Shown piece after piece: positions 11,029 to 22,169 of a stretch of 64,000 nt of DNA. Position 1 is the first letter of the stretch, and every line of letters starts with the position of its first letter. A program made the position numbers and the translations under genes. Source of the DNA: Diaporthe sp. PMI_573 (Eukaryota; Ascomycota; Sordariomycetes; Diaporthales; Diaporthaceae); the NCBI GenBank assembly GCA_021399435.1, contig JAJTUP010000014.1, positions 1,116,001 through 1,180,000 on the forward strand. Reading direction: 5' to 3'. The notes beneath the pieces were generated by a model. The model did not search any database and was not told the origin of the DNA. It saw only the letters and a list, made by a program, of their open reading frames with translations.

Positions 11029-13317
11029 CTTCTGAAGACTGTCGAATTCGCACTGAGGGATTTGTTGAAAAATATCTCAGATGAGCCAGCAAGAGTCTCC
11101 CAGAATGCCTCAGCAAACAGTGTAGGCTCAGCGAGGCCTGGTGCTTGTGCCACACCCCTCACACGTCCTTATCATCAGGTGGAGCTGCCGCGGTCACGCC
11201 TTCGACGACGTTTTGAGATAAGCCGAGGACCCTACAAGCTAGCTGCACAATGATCGGGGCGCGGGTCTGTTCATGGGAATTCGCCGTGACAGTTAGGTTG
11301 TACGAGCCGGTCGAAATTCAGTCAACACAAATAAGATGTTGAAGTTGAAAAGTTTGGTACAGTAACGCGAGATATTTGTTGACTCGTCGATAGTGGTTTC
11401 GAAGGGGTCAACTGACCGGTGAGGTCAGCCGTTAAGCTCCCAGTAGTAGCACATGACGTCGGAGATGGGAGGCCAAACAGGGGCGTCCTAACTAACCCGG
11501 ACCCTTGAGATGCTTCGACCAGCGTGGGGAATTCGGAGGTAGACTACGGAACAACAAATTTGTGCGGGTAACCCACAGACAAGCCGCTGCCTCTGTTACT
11601 GGAGGTGAACATTCCATCGTCGCATACATTTTACAGTAAAAAAATCACGTTCTTTCAAGACCGCATGATGTTGGTACGGAGCCCCTGTGGCTTGCCAATT
11701 TAAGCCAGTCATCCTCTAGAGGGTCATCTATAGGAGGTTTCTAATGTAGGAAGCTAATCCAAAGGGGGTTTGGCATATTGAGCGCTGCCCAGGTGTTTGA
11801 AAACACGGGCAAAGCTTTGTTAAAACATGGTAGACATTGGTATATATTAGGATGACCTGAGCTCCAACCGACAGCTTTCAGCGTGACTTCATGGCAACTA
11901 AATTAATGGCCTACTATAGGGTGGCCGTAGGGGAGTAGCCACCGGTATACCGTTAGAGCCGTATTCAAGACTAAGTTAGAGCCCTCACAGCCTGTCATTT
12001 CATAGCAATATTCTTTTGAGCCCAGCCCTCCCATAACCCCAAAAGTCATTCTCCAGCCTTTCGCTGGCACTGGCATCGGGGCTAAACCAGGTTGGCACTT
12101 TTACGTATCGACCCAGCACGAACTGAGTTCTTTGAGAATCTGCGTGGCTCTACTCCGTCCTGATCGGATACCTTTTCCAAGAGCTCAAACCTAGGCTCAC
12201 AGTAGCCGACCTTCAAGTTCCGTTCACGCTAAATGGGATCTAGTCGAGGATCGAAAGCCGCATTCTCACGTTGTTCTAGCCTCATGTGGTAGTCAGTAGT
12301 CGTTGCGACTGTAGTCTCGATGGCGGTTACTTGACCACGTCATCACACAGAACACCTGTTTCCAGGTCCTCGGGAATGGATTCGAACGAGATGGGCGCGC
12401 TGAGGCCATTCTCGATCTTGTGTGGACAATGAGCATATTAGTATATATGCTCCTCACTTCATTGCTCTTTTCTACACTGGCGTCTTTGTTCAGCCGGATG
12501 ACCAGCACGATGGCTCGGCGAAGGGGTTAAAGTATGAAGAACTCCTGTTCACGAATTACCATTGGCGCGGGCTTGAATTCGTAGGCTATTCTACAACTAC
12601 TAGAGCCGATGGGGCTCCGGGCCCAAACGGCGTCGCGCACTGGCAGGCCGCTCTATTGGAGGGCCAATTAAAGCCTAAGCTCGAGGTCAGACACGACAAA
12701 GCGTTGGGCGCCACGCTGGACTACTTAAGGGGTTCCTGGTCAAATCAACTTTGGTAATATTTTACTTGTCACGTAGTACCGTTCTGCTAAATTATCACTT
12801 CAGTGCATATGGTGAGATCATGTCTGCATAATATGAGCTACTAAGAAATAATCGATTTCGGTACTTAAGAGAATAATAACTGCTTCAAATTTGTCAGGAT
12901 TGCTTAAAGGGTAAAGACTGACTTTTTTCCTTCTCACATAACATAATTGCATTTTAGCGTCCCTCACGATTAAGTCTCACCGACAGACCTTTATAGATAT
13001 AACGGTATCCGCGTCCAAGAATAGCTCAAGATGACAAAACAATACAGACAGGTGGCAGTGCTCATCAAAAGAAATTAAAGATCCCTGGACGACGATCCGG
13101 ACTACCCTAATGTGAAGCCACACGATCACTTCACCAAAACTATCTAGGCGTTAAGTGCAACCGCCATGCCTAGGCAAGGTACTAGTTTTTGATTTCATCC
13201 GTTCCTTGTTTGACTTTTGTTCTCGTGTCGATCAAATCATGCTTTGCCGTCTGCACAAATTATGTCAAAGGCCCAAACCCGACGCGAAGAGTCCGACAGT
13301 AATTGATAGCACATCTC
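11029..13317. other. Gene-poor, partly AT-rich region with repeat relic C
   Basis: No recognisable gene. Repeat copy C lies at 11678-11775. A 111-codon open frame at 12422-12757 (+) has mixed composition and no family I know; it could be a remnant. From about 12760 to 13260 the sequence is AT-rich and stop-dense. The stretch looks like decayed repeat DNA between the exporter and the SRA gene. Confidence 0.5.
11678..11775 (+). repeat. Degenerate 15-bp repeat relic, copy C
   Basis: It opens with CGGAGCCCCTGTGGCTTGC (11678-11696), nearly identical to the opening of copy B. About four decayed units follow (for example GTCATCTATAGGAG and GTTTCTAATGTAGGAA), with TAG or AAG at the Gln position. It is the shortest and most diverged copy on the plus strand. 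Confidence 0.55.
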
Positions 13318-14400
13318 CTAGTATCCCTGTTTAATTTTCTCGAAGTCCCGTCGCTGAGCCGCACTTGGGCTCCTCGCTTTAATATCTTCCAGATCCTCCT
13401 GGTCTGGGAGTCGACGTAGCTTGAAGCGCTGATACAAGCCGCCCTTCGCATTGTGACGCATCTGAACTGCTATCACTCTGTAAAGTCCATCGTATCTTAT
13501 GCCGCAAGGTGGTGCGTAGTGCCGTTCGCGTTCATCTTTTGAAGAGCTCCTCAAAACACGTACCGGGCGCCCGGTTTCCCAGGACGCCACCAGTGAGGCA
13601 TTGGTTGCCCTTCGGCTGAACTCATGAGGGTCGTTGTTTTTCTCTGCCCCCTCGCCGCTATAATACAGGTCTTCGCCTTCATCCAGGTCCTCTTCGTACT
13701 GCCCAGACACGGAAATGGCGTAAGCACCACGCTCGGGGTCTCCACAGATCCCACGGACCCTCCCGGCATGAGCTCCCTTGAAACGAGCCAAAATCGCCCT
13801 GGGAAACCAGTCCCCAGGACTGAGCCCGTTGTGACCATAGACTTTGAAATCACGCTGCTCGTCACTATAGCGATGGTCGAGCTCATAGTGGATCTTCTTC
13901 TTATCCGTGACCATGATCGCGCCGTGCATGATCCCATCGATGCCATAGATCGGATGGTCTGCTGGCGGACCACCTTCGGTTGCGCTAGGTCTGCCGGTGG
14001 ATGCACCCCAACCCTCAGACTCAAACTTCTCGTAAAGCAGTTCTGCAGTAGCCACCAGATCTTGAGGGAGTCCACAATCATTCTGAATGACTTCCTGGAG
14101 TCGAAGTTCGATCTTGGCATAATCCTTAAGTTTTGGATACATGCTTATATCGAATCGCAGGTACGGGAAGAGCTTCCTCCTTGCGAAGGCCAATTCCTTC
14201 TGGCCATCGCGGCTGAGCGGGCTGCCCCGGGAATTTCGAAATTCATCGATAAGCCTTCTGATACGGGAGACTTGCGTCTTGATCCAGCGCGGCACATGCT
14301 TGCGGTCCTTAGCGCTTTCAGGCCTCAGGATATCCTCGTGTGATCTTGTGTCATCTGGATGTCTGACACTTGCCGCTGCAGCAGCACGCCTTCTAGGCAT
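13318..14400 (-). CDS. SRA-YDG domain protein (modified-cytosine reader)
   Basis: Intronless, 360 residues, starting with an Ala-rich basic stretch (MPRRRAAAAAS). Residues 30-130 are charged and helical with no known domain. Residues ~188-332 match the SRA-YDG fold: YGHNGLSPGDWF, then GICGDPERGAYAISVSGQYE, DLDEGEDLYYSGEGAEKN, SWETGRPVRVLRS, YAPPCGIRYDGLYRV and FKLRRLPDQ. In UHRF1 and relatives this fold flips 5-methylcytosine out of DNA. There is no RING, PHD, SET or nuclease domain on the same chain, so it would act as a stand-alone reader or with partners (inference). It is surrounded by repeat-like, AT-rich DNA and is divergent from the MYND gene. Confidence 0.88.
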   Translation of the reverse strand: MPRRRAAAAASVRHPDDTRSHEDILRPESAKDRKHVPRWIKTQVSRIRRLIDEFRNSRGSPLSRDGQKELAFARRKLFPYLRFDISMYPKLKDYAKIELRLQEVIQNDCGLPQDLVATAELLYEKFESEGWGASTGRPSATEGGPPADHPIYGIDGIMHGAIMVTDKKKIHYELDHRYSDEQRDFKVYGHNGLSPGDWFPRAILARFKGAHAGRVRGICGDPERGAYAISVSGQYEEDLDEGEDLYYSGEGAEKNNDPHEFSRRATNASLVASWETGRPVRVLRSSSKDERERHYAPPCGIRYDGLYRVIAVQMRHNAKGGLYQRFKLRRLPDQEDLEDIKARSPSAAQRRDFEKIKQGY

Positions 14401-15205
14401 TGTTGCTCTGTATAATTATAGTTGGGACTACGACCGCAATGGTTGTTGCAGCGAGGTCTGGACCGTGTCACGTCTTCGAAGATGGTGCCCCTATATGGAG
14501 TCTCCAAGTTGAAGGGTATAGGAACAGAGCGTCCTTTCTATATGCTTATATATGTTTCTTGGTCCAGTCAGGACGTATTTAATGTCAAGATTTGACAGCT
14601 GCGCCAGTGCGGCTGTCAGCGGGTGTGTTCGTTTGGCATGCAAGATGAATACGAACTTTATGCCCGTCTGTCTGTGATGATAGATGGTATTGGCTGGGAT
14701 GTAGAAATTATATCATTGATCGTTACTATGTAACGCAATATAGGTGTCGCCTCATATCAATTGAGTCGTGACCATGTGGGGTCGCAAGTGTTGGAGCGTG
14801 AAAGGATAGGAGGAAAATTATGCAAGGGTAAGTTCAGTGACAACTAAAAAATAAAAAATTAGAGGAGAAGCTCCTTATTTATAGCAGATATAAACGCATT
14901 AGATAATCAGTTATACATAAAGTAGTACGTAATAGAAATGTGATAACGGTTTTACTAACAGTTTCACTAAAAGTTTTAGTTTGAGTCACATTGTATTTGA
15001 TTGGTCTGTATTGTGAATAGAACGACTAGCGTTGCTGAAAGACGTCACCCCGATCTCCGCAAACAACCACATTGGCTCAACAGCGTGCGGGGCAATATCG
15101 ACTACCCTGGCGCCATGCCCCGGCAAGTTTATATCGTCTGCCGGGCCATCGTCGCTAGCACAAACCGATGCTAGCTCGCAGACCGCACACCACGCCACCC
15201 ACAAG
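14401..15205. other. AT-rich divergent promoter region
   Basis: Separates the divergent SRA-YDG and MYND genes. About 14830-15000 is strongly AT-rich with many TA steps (for example TTTTACTAACAGTTTCACTAA). No open frame or RNA is supported. Confidence 0.5.
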
Positions 15206-16820
15206 ATGGCCGCCACGGGAGTCGAACGACCATCGGCATGTATTGAAGATGTGCAGGTGGGCCTTCACACGAACTATGCCAACCATGAGCGGCTGCTGAA
15301 TCCGGCGTCGGGCTCATACTCCCTCATTGGCGCCCCAAATATTCCTCTTCTGGCGGTAAGGGGTTGGCTGTGCATTCGTTGTCTCGCCCGCACACCAGAT
15401 CTGAAAGCCTGTGGCGCCTGCCACAGGGTTCGCTACTGTTCGGAGCAATGCCAAAGGGTAGACTGGAAGAGCGTGCATAAACAGCACTGCAAGGCATTCC
15501 GGCACGTCAATCTTATGGAAGACGAACCATTTGCCCACGAACAACCTGGGTCTTGGGGTCCATTTTGTGACTGGCTGGTGAGAATCTTTCCGACGAGAGA
15601 TCTCCGGGAGGCGGAGGATGAAGGACTCAGTACGTGGCCAGCGACACTAATCCCTCCACCATTTGCAGAATGTACAAATGAACGTACTGGCCCAGACCAC
15701 CGACAAAATTGCGTCTTCGATCTTTGGTAACCAGGCATACTGCAACACATGCTACCGTTCAGAATATCTGCTCAGAGTTCGTCAGAAGGTGGAGCTGCAG
15801 TCCTGCAAACATTGCCATGTTGCTTTCAAATGCCGCCAATGCCCAGCGTGGAACCACTCGGATGAAGCATGTGATTTCTACCAGATGTTGTCGAGCGAGC
15901 AACTTCTCGCTATCGACGTATTCAATGTGGTCGGGAATATCACTACAATGGTCCCAATCCCAGTGCCATCTCGGTCTTTCACTCAGATGGCATCCCTGAG
16001 CGGCTGGTTCGACTACTTCGAAAAGCTGCATGAAGAGAAGGAAATCAAATCCATTGTTGACCGAGTTGACTTCGCCTTTGCCCCTTCCGCTGCTACCCGG
16101 GTTTCTGGGGAACAAGACAAAGCCATTGAGAAGTCTGCGCTCAACTACTGGGCTAGGCTACGAATGGCCACTGATGCTGCGTGCATCAGCATGACGATAG
16201 CCAATGCCCTGTCAATCGGCTTGCCGGACCTTCATACGAGATCATCGCTTCTCATTCACATCATTGGGGCAAGTCCAAGAGAATTCGGGTTGTCGATGAT
16301 GCTCGAGGAGATACTGCACCTGTTCCCGAATTTGAGGTCCATCAGAACGGCTTTCGTCGGTCCCAATACTCCGGTAAACACCGGCAAGGATGGAAAGAGC
16401 GAGGTCCATGATTTTGTGGACCAAGATTGCTGCCCGCATTGTACTACAGAGGGGCGCAAGAGATCCGTCGCATTGTATCGGGGTTTATACCACGACTTCA
16501 CGAAGATCGAGCAATATGCGGCACCAGACCTTGCGATCCTCTTCCAGAGTGGGTGGACCCAGGATGAGGTTGAATCGTGGGAGCCAACAATACAATTTCT
16601 TGTTGATCAGGATATTGTAACTGCTTGCACGACGTATACGAAGGACGAGGCTGTCCAGGAGACTGGTCACCTGAACAACGCTTTAAAGGCGAATATCATC
16701 CAACCGTATGAAGAAAACAAATGGAGGTCGCTTGTTCCATTGCTTGAGACAAGTGACGCTGCTGAGCATAGTGTCTATCATTCGGATTACTATTGGTATA
16801 TGTTTAGGGGCAGGGCATAG
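15206..16820 (+). CDS. MYND zinc-finger protein with MSS51-C-like domain
   Basis: Two exons, 15206-15577 and 15669-16820, with a 91-nt phase-0 intron (GTGAGA...TTGCAG), give 507 residues. The ATG at 15206 is the first in frame and has context ACAAGATGG. A full MYND finger is visible: C56-x2-C59, C69-x2-C72, C78-x3-C82, H91-x3-C95, around HRVRYCSEQCQRVDW. A second Cys array (YCNTCYR, SCKHCHV, KCRQC) opens exon 2. The remainder (LLIHIIGASPREFGLSMMLE, EILHLFPNLRSI) resembles the C-terminal domain found beside MYND fingers in MSS51-like fungal proteins. MYND fingers mediate protein-protein contacts; a mitochondrial translation role as for yeast Mss51 is not shown here. Confidence 0.82.
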
Positions 16821-19800
16821 GTTGCTGGCAGAATGATACACATCTATGCCCCAGCACAATTGGTCTTTTGTGGCAATTTTTAGTGCGCCTTCATTCCGTA
16901 TCTCGGCGAATAAAACATTTCAGATGCCCCAACTTGTCTCGGGTGATGGTGGTTCAGCCTAAATTTCCTGTGTTGTGACTTCACTTTTCAGCTCAGCTTG
17001 AATAACTGTGCTCTACGACATAGGGCAAAGGGGGAAGAATAAAAGGAAACGAGAGAATGGTGATACTGGAGCAAGAATAATAGTCGTCTGGATAGTGTGG
17101 CCGATTTCTTCTCATCCACATGCTAGAGATCAAGCATACAACCTGAATAGTGGCCTGGCCCATCAAACTGCCTTATCCTCAGCTCATAATACCTACAACA
17201 GCTCGGCAACCAACCTCGGGCGCACAACTTCAAATACCCTCTATCTATGTGTACAGCATCTTATGCTGCCCTTTGTGGACCAGATTCCTCATAGTCGGTC
17301 AATCGAGCTGCATCCTTCGGCCCCTAACGCTTAACATGGAGTAAAAGAGCAGATGGGTAACAGTAATAATAAGCTTTTGACTCATGCTTAGGTCGATGAT
17401 GGTGACCAAAGAGTCTTGAGAAATCAATGCCGGTATCTTTGCTATTTTGCCACTAGGGATTACGTTTCTCTATGTGGTTGCGTCGTACAAATTCTATCAC
17501 TCAATGCACATATGTTGTGACTGCCCTAGAAAGAATATTGCGGCGGTTGCCACACCGTGCTCGGTGTGGATAAGTCAGCCTCCTTATCAAAACCAGAATG
17601 ACAGAGAAATTACACAGGGAATTGTGAAGGAAGGAGCGGTCCAGCCGCCATTCGATTGTTTACCTTGGCCTGGGAATCTTGTTTTGGCGGTTGGCTTGAA
17701 CGCGTCCATATAGTGTGCGTTCCGGAACTAGACGCCCTGATTGATCCTCATTCTAAAATCTTATGACAAAAGGCCGAAGCCTTCACAATGAGATCCTCGC
17801 TGGTATTTATCAAAGCGGATATACATAAGTACCGTTCCCAGAAATCGCACCACAGTACCATACACAGCTCGATCCACCTGAAAAGCCATCCATCAGTGAG
17901 ACCAGTTGACGCAAACGGATTTATCAAAGAATGAAAACAAGCTGGACAGCAAACACTCCTTGGTGTCGGTACAAAATGCGGTACCATTTCCAGGCATTGA
18001 GCCCCTATGTCAAAACTATATACACAGGTAGGGCCGTGCTATCCTGTGTATGTCGAACTATGCAATGGGAGATGATTTTGGGGAGCCTTGGGAAGACTTT
18101 ACTGGGCAGATCTTATGTCAGTATCGATCTCTCGAGTTGTTGCCGTCCATCATGGAATTCTCAGGGTGTTGAAAACAGTCTGGAGAATGACCATCGACAA
18201 GAATAGCCTCACTCGAGAAGTTTTGGGAATGAGTCAAGAATGTGGGCTTTTTTCCACAGGAGATTGCATCGCAGGAGATTATTCAACAAGAGGATTTCCA
18301 ATAAAAAGATGTCGAACAAGAGGATGTCGAACAAGAGGATGTCGAACAAGAGGATGTCGAACAAGAGGATGTCCAACGAGAGGATGTCCAAACGAGAGTC
18401 TAGCTTACAGGGATCTATTGGAGAGGAGGTTCTCACACAAGAGATTGTCCAAAAAGAGCTTAGATCATTGAATGTTGTTACACAGGAGGTTCAGCCGGGA
18501 CAGGTTGACCAACAGGACGCTGGCCCGCAGGAACCTTTTCTAGAAAATGCTATCATACAGCTGACCGTCCCGTATCTTGCCGTGATTTATTTGGCAGGGC
18601 GCAAAAGTTACACATCAGGGACGGCCACGGTGTGGTGTGGAAGGTGTCCAGACATTTTGGGACTCTAATTTCGAGTGCGTGCGTATGAGACAAACACGAG
18701 TTCTTGGCGTAACGTCATAGAGGATACACGTATAACCAGAATAATTCAAACGCTTATTCAGACTGCAGTCTTGCAAAGCCGGGAGCATATTAGCTAAGCA
18801 TCATCAAATGTGATATCGAGATGTGGCGCATAGTGGAATCGGAGGAATGGCACGCTCCGGAACATGCCTCCGGCGCTTCTGCACGGAATCAATGCCCACC
18901 TGCATAACTCAAATCACTTGCGGTTGAAATGGGGCTAAGGACGAGACCAAGCCTTTCACAGAGCTCACCGACCGGCTTCCCGGTATGGTGCTACTGCAGT
19001 CTGCTGCGCTTGTCGTTGAGGCTGTTCCGCGGTAGAACTGCTCGATCGGGGTAGGCTCCCGAGACAACCGACGGGGCCGTGAACTGTTTTGAGCAACATT
19101 CGAGAAGGCAGACCAGAGTTCTGTATGCTGCGCTGTAGATCAGACGGGTGACAGCGCCAGACCGCCATCCGAACGCCCCATAAATCGACGAACACGTCCG
19201 AGTCGAGGAGGAGATGCCTCGGTATCGCTCAACGCCTCGGTCAGGTTTGAAGGGCGGTGCAGGCGGGCGGAGGAGCCCTGCAAGATCGCCAAGCCCCGCC
19301 CGAGTCCACTCCGAATGGGTCCCCCAGGCCGACAACACTGACAGTGCGGGTGTGACGTTTTTATTCTCCGATATGTCGGCCGCCCCAATATCACCGTTGC
19401 ACTCGCCGCTCGGCGGCTTCATGCACGTACGCTGAGCCAGCGTTGCCAGGCCGATCAGCACACTCAATCCGAAGCAGGTCGAAACGTGCCGTTGGTGCGC
19501 TGGAGCTAATCAAGAAGGCCAAAGAGCCACCCGGCAGCCCAGCCGTCCAGCCATGGCGCGGGATGGGATTCCATTTCGAGCATGGCGGCCGGCCTCGAGG
19601 CTCCTGGTGGGGACCGTGAACAATGGGTCCTGCACAGCGAGCATCACCGTTCCAGGCCCGGCCGACTTGCCTCTTCGGTATTGCGAAGCGTCCTATCAAC
19701 CACACCAAGCCTCGGCTCTCAGCTAGAGAATGCCCGTTGGAGGAGTTTGCATTACAAACAGTAGCGCTGTGTGGCGGCACCACCCGTGCGGTACCACTGC

Positions 19801-19977
19801 GGGCTTTTGAGTCAGATAGCTGTTGGGCAAAATAGGCAGATAGATAACTATTGAGGTGCTCCCATCATAAATCGAGCCCCGAGGTGTGGCCCGCCAAGTG
19901 TCAAGAGAATAAAGCTGTCCCGATCTAGTAAACCGACTCCCTCCATCAGTATCAGAACACTGCTCTACCGGACAAAT
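16821..19977. other. 3.1 kb gene-poor region with a 15-bp minisatellite and a GC-rich island
   Basis: No gene is recognised. 16821-18240 holds only short frames. The minisatellite (copy D) is at 18251-18563. Between about 19140 and 19800 base composition turns GC-rich and open frames exist on both strands (up to 158 codons, minus strand), but none resembles a known family or shows convincing splice structure. This may be a decayed gene. The final 150 bases are the reductase leader. Confidence 0.45.
18251..18563 (+). repeat. 15-bp minisatellite coding for a pentapeptide, copy D
   Basis: About 20 consecutive units of 15 nt. Four are identical (GATGTCGAACAAGAG, 18308-18367), followed by two near-copies, the second with one extra base (18383-18398). 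Flanking units are diverged but keep the period (ATTGCATCGCAGGAG, GTTCTCACACAAGAG, GTTGTTACACAGGAG, GTTGACCAACAGGAC). The common frame reads [VID]-[VIA]-x-Q-E, for example DVEQE, IASQE, VLTQE and VVTQE. Only one unit carries an in-frame stop at the Gln codon (TAA, 18299-18303 region). It is the least decayed member of the family, with recent tandem expansion in the middle. Confidence 0.85.
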
Positions 19978-21405
19978 ATGGCGAAAGAAATGGTATCCGT
20001 CGTCTTCGCGAAGCGGCCGACGGGAGATATTGTGCCCGGAGAGACATTCCGCGTCGAATCCGTCCCAGCGCCGACGGAGGCAGATCTCAAAGATGGCGAG
20101 GTTCTCTTCGAAACATATTACGTCTCGCTCGACCCGTCAATGCGTGTTTGGTTGAGAGGTTAGTGTCCAACATTGTACAAAAGGAAAGCCCTGCTGATTG
20201 GGTGGCAGAGACCGCTTCGTACCTACCTCCAGTCCAGATTGGGGAGGTTATGAGAAGCGTGGGCGCCGGTCGCATTCTGGCATCAAAGAACCCAGCCCTC
20301 AAGGCAGGTGACTGGGCAACAGGATTCTGTGGGTGGAAGGAGGTGGCCGTTCTTGGCCCTCAACATGTCTTCCCAGCACCACTGCTGCCCGGCGTGCAGA
20401 AGCCAGACCTCCTAGGAGCTCTGGGCATGACTGGATTGACCGCCTTGTTGGGATTGAACAAGATCGGGCAGCCAAAGGAGGGAGAGCTCGTGGTGGTCTC
20501 GGGAGCAGCGGGCGCGACTGGATCCATTGTGGGCCAGATTTGCAAGCTGAAGGGATGCCGTGTCGTGGGAATAGCGGGCAGTGACGACAAGTGCGCCTGG
20601 CTGAAGGAGGTCGGATTCGATGTGGCCTTGAACTACAAGGCGCCTGACTTCCGTGAGCAGTTTCTTGAGGCGACGAAGGTGAGCATGCCGGACACCAGAG
20701 ACTTGGACTTCAGAATACTGACCTTTACACAGGACCAAATTGACATGTACTGGGACAATGGTAAGTGGGTAAACGAACTATCAGCGGAGAAATCACTGAC
20801 AGGGTGACAGTCGGAGGTGAGATTCTTGATCTAGCTCTGGGTCAGGCGAAGCTTCGAGGTCGGATCGTGAAGTGTGGAAGTGAGTAGAAGATGTTTCCGA
20901 ATTCGTACCGGTATAACTCAGTACTGACTTGGAACCAGGCATTGGCGAGTACAACGGCGACAAGTCATCTGGAGAGCTCATGAAGGTACGAGAACTCTGG
21001 TATTTTATTTCGGTAGTCTTGGAAGCTAACCCGACGACAGAACCTTGGACGGATATCATCCATGCGGCTACGGTAAGTGCGCCTTGCATCTGGTCCCAAA
21101 CGCTTTCGACTGATTATGAGAAACAGAATGGAGGGATTCATCGTGCTCGACTTCGCCGCAGACTTCCCCGAAGCAATGAAACAGATGGCTGTGTGGATTT
21201 CGCAGGGACAGATCAAATCCAAGAACACGGTGGTGAAGGGCGGGCTGCAAAAAGCAGACCAGGCACTTGCGGACCTCTTCAAGGGCATCAACACAGGTAA
21301 GTGGATATGTGACTGTCAGCCATTTGGGTTACACATTGAGACTGATCTCTTGAAAACGCAGGTAAACTGGTCGTTGAGGTGAAGGACCCGGAACAAATTT
21401 CATAG
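19978..21405 (+). CDS. Zinc-free MDR NADP-dependent alkenal/enone reductase (LTB4-dehydrogenase type)
   Basis: Eight exons: 19978-20158, 20209-20678, 20733-20760, 20811-20879, 20939-20985, 21041-21072, 21127-21296, 21362-21405. Phases agree throughout, giving 346 residues; two exons are only 28 and 32 nt. The N-terminal GroES-like part contains ETYYVSLDPSMRVWLR. The Rossmann part has GALGMTGLTALLGL and SGAAGATGSIVGQICKLKGC, the AxxGxxG NADP motif of this family. The GGE and KCGSIGEYNGD segments are also typical. These cytosolic enzymes reduce alpha,beta-unsaturated ketones and aldehydes. The native substrate is unknown. The zinc ligands of alcohol dehydrogenases are absent, as expected. Confidence 0.9.
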
Positions 21406-22169
21406 GCATGCTTCTGTTCCCAGGAAGGGGATCTTCGGAGAGGCCGTCCATGTTTTGAATGACGAGGATTCGGATGGCATGTGGCAGTCGTTACGCTACC
21501 AGACAATGGGCCAAGGGTTGACAGATTTGTCGTGACCAGTGTCCCCGGGAGCTAATGAGAGTGAAGGTTGTGATGTGAGCTCCTCGGCCTGCAGAACAAA
21601 CCATGGATAACCGGTAGAGCTTCAGCGTATCATTGATCTTGTAATTCATCAATACAAAAACCAGTCAAATTTTGCTCGTTTTCTTTATCTCGAAATGAAA
21701 AGAGACCCTGAAGCTGATGTCGAAGGTCAAGAAACTCACTGCTTGGCAATGGTCCCAAAGGGGTACCTTCGTACCGCTGGCTTATGTAATCCCATCGCAT
21801 GAACGTCAATCTTCCAGCGTCGCGTCGCGTCGAACTGGTTCGCTCTATTCCCAAGCGAGCGCGTTGTTTAACAACAGCCAGCCAATTCGCTACCAGCTAT
21901 CGCCCCTCCCCCTCCGCCGCCGGCCGCGATCCTGTACAGGGATTCGCGTTCTACTGCTTGTTTTCCATGCGCCAAAAAATGTCGCCTTGAGCTCTCTAAA
22001 CACTTGAACGGCCGTCGTCGACTTCTCCAAATTCTGACATTCCTTCGCTCTCCTTCGATCGGCCCTCGACGAAAATCTGCGATCGAATCCGTTTTGGCCG
22101 CACGACTTCCTTCCAGCTCACCTGTGGCACGCCGCGACAATCCTTACGTTCATAGCCACTGCAGAAGAG
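21406..22169. other. Intergenic spacer
   Basis: Contains the reductase 3' UTR and the leader of the next gene. Pyrimidine-rich stretches (CTCCCCCTCCGCC near 21905, CTCTCCTTCG near 22048) resemble fungal core-promoter CT blocks. No gene is recognised. Confidence 0.5.

Noticed and set aside
12422..12757. 111-codon frame as a gene
   Set aside because: No family, no splice partners, set in decayed AT-rich DNA; kept only as a possible remnant.
15032..15205. N-terminal extension of the MYND protein
   Set aside because: The frame is open but has no ATG before 15206 and its sequence is unlike the family.
15205..15235. T-loop-like GTTCGACTCC on the minus strand
   Set aside because: Falls in the MYND coding exon and no acceptor, D or anticodon arm can be built around it.
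18251..18563. CRISPR array
   Set aside because: The units abut with no spacers, drift gradually, keep a coding period and lie in eukaryotic DNA.
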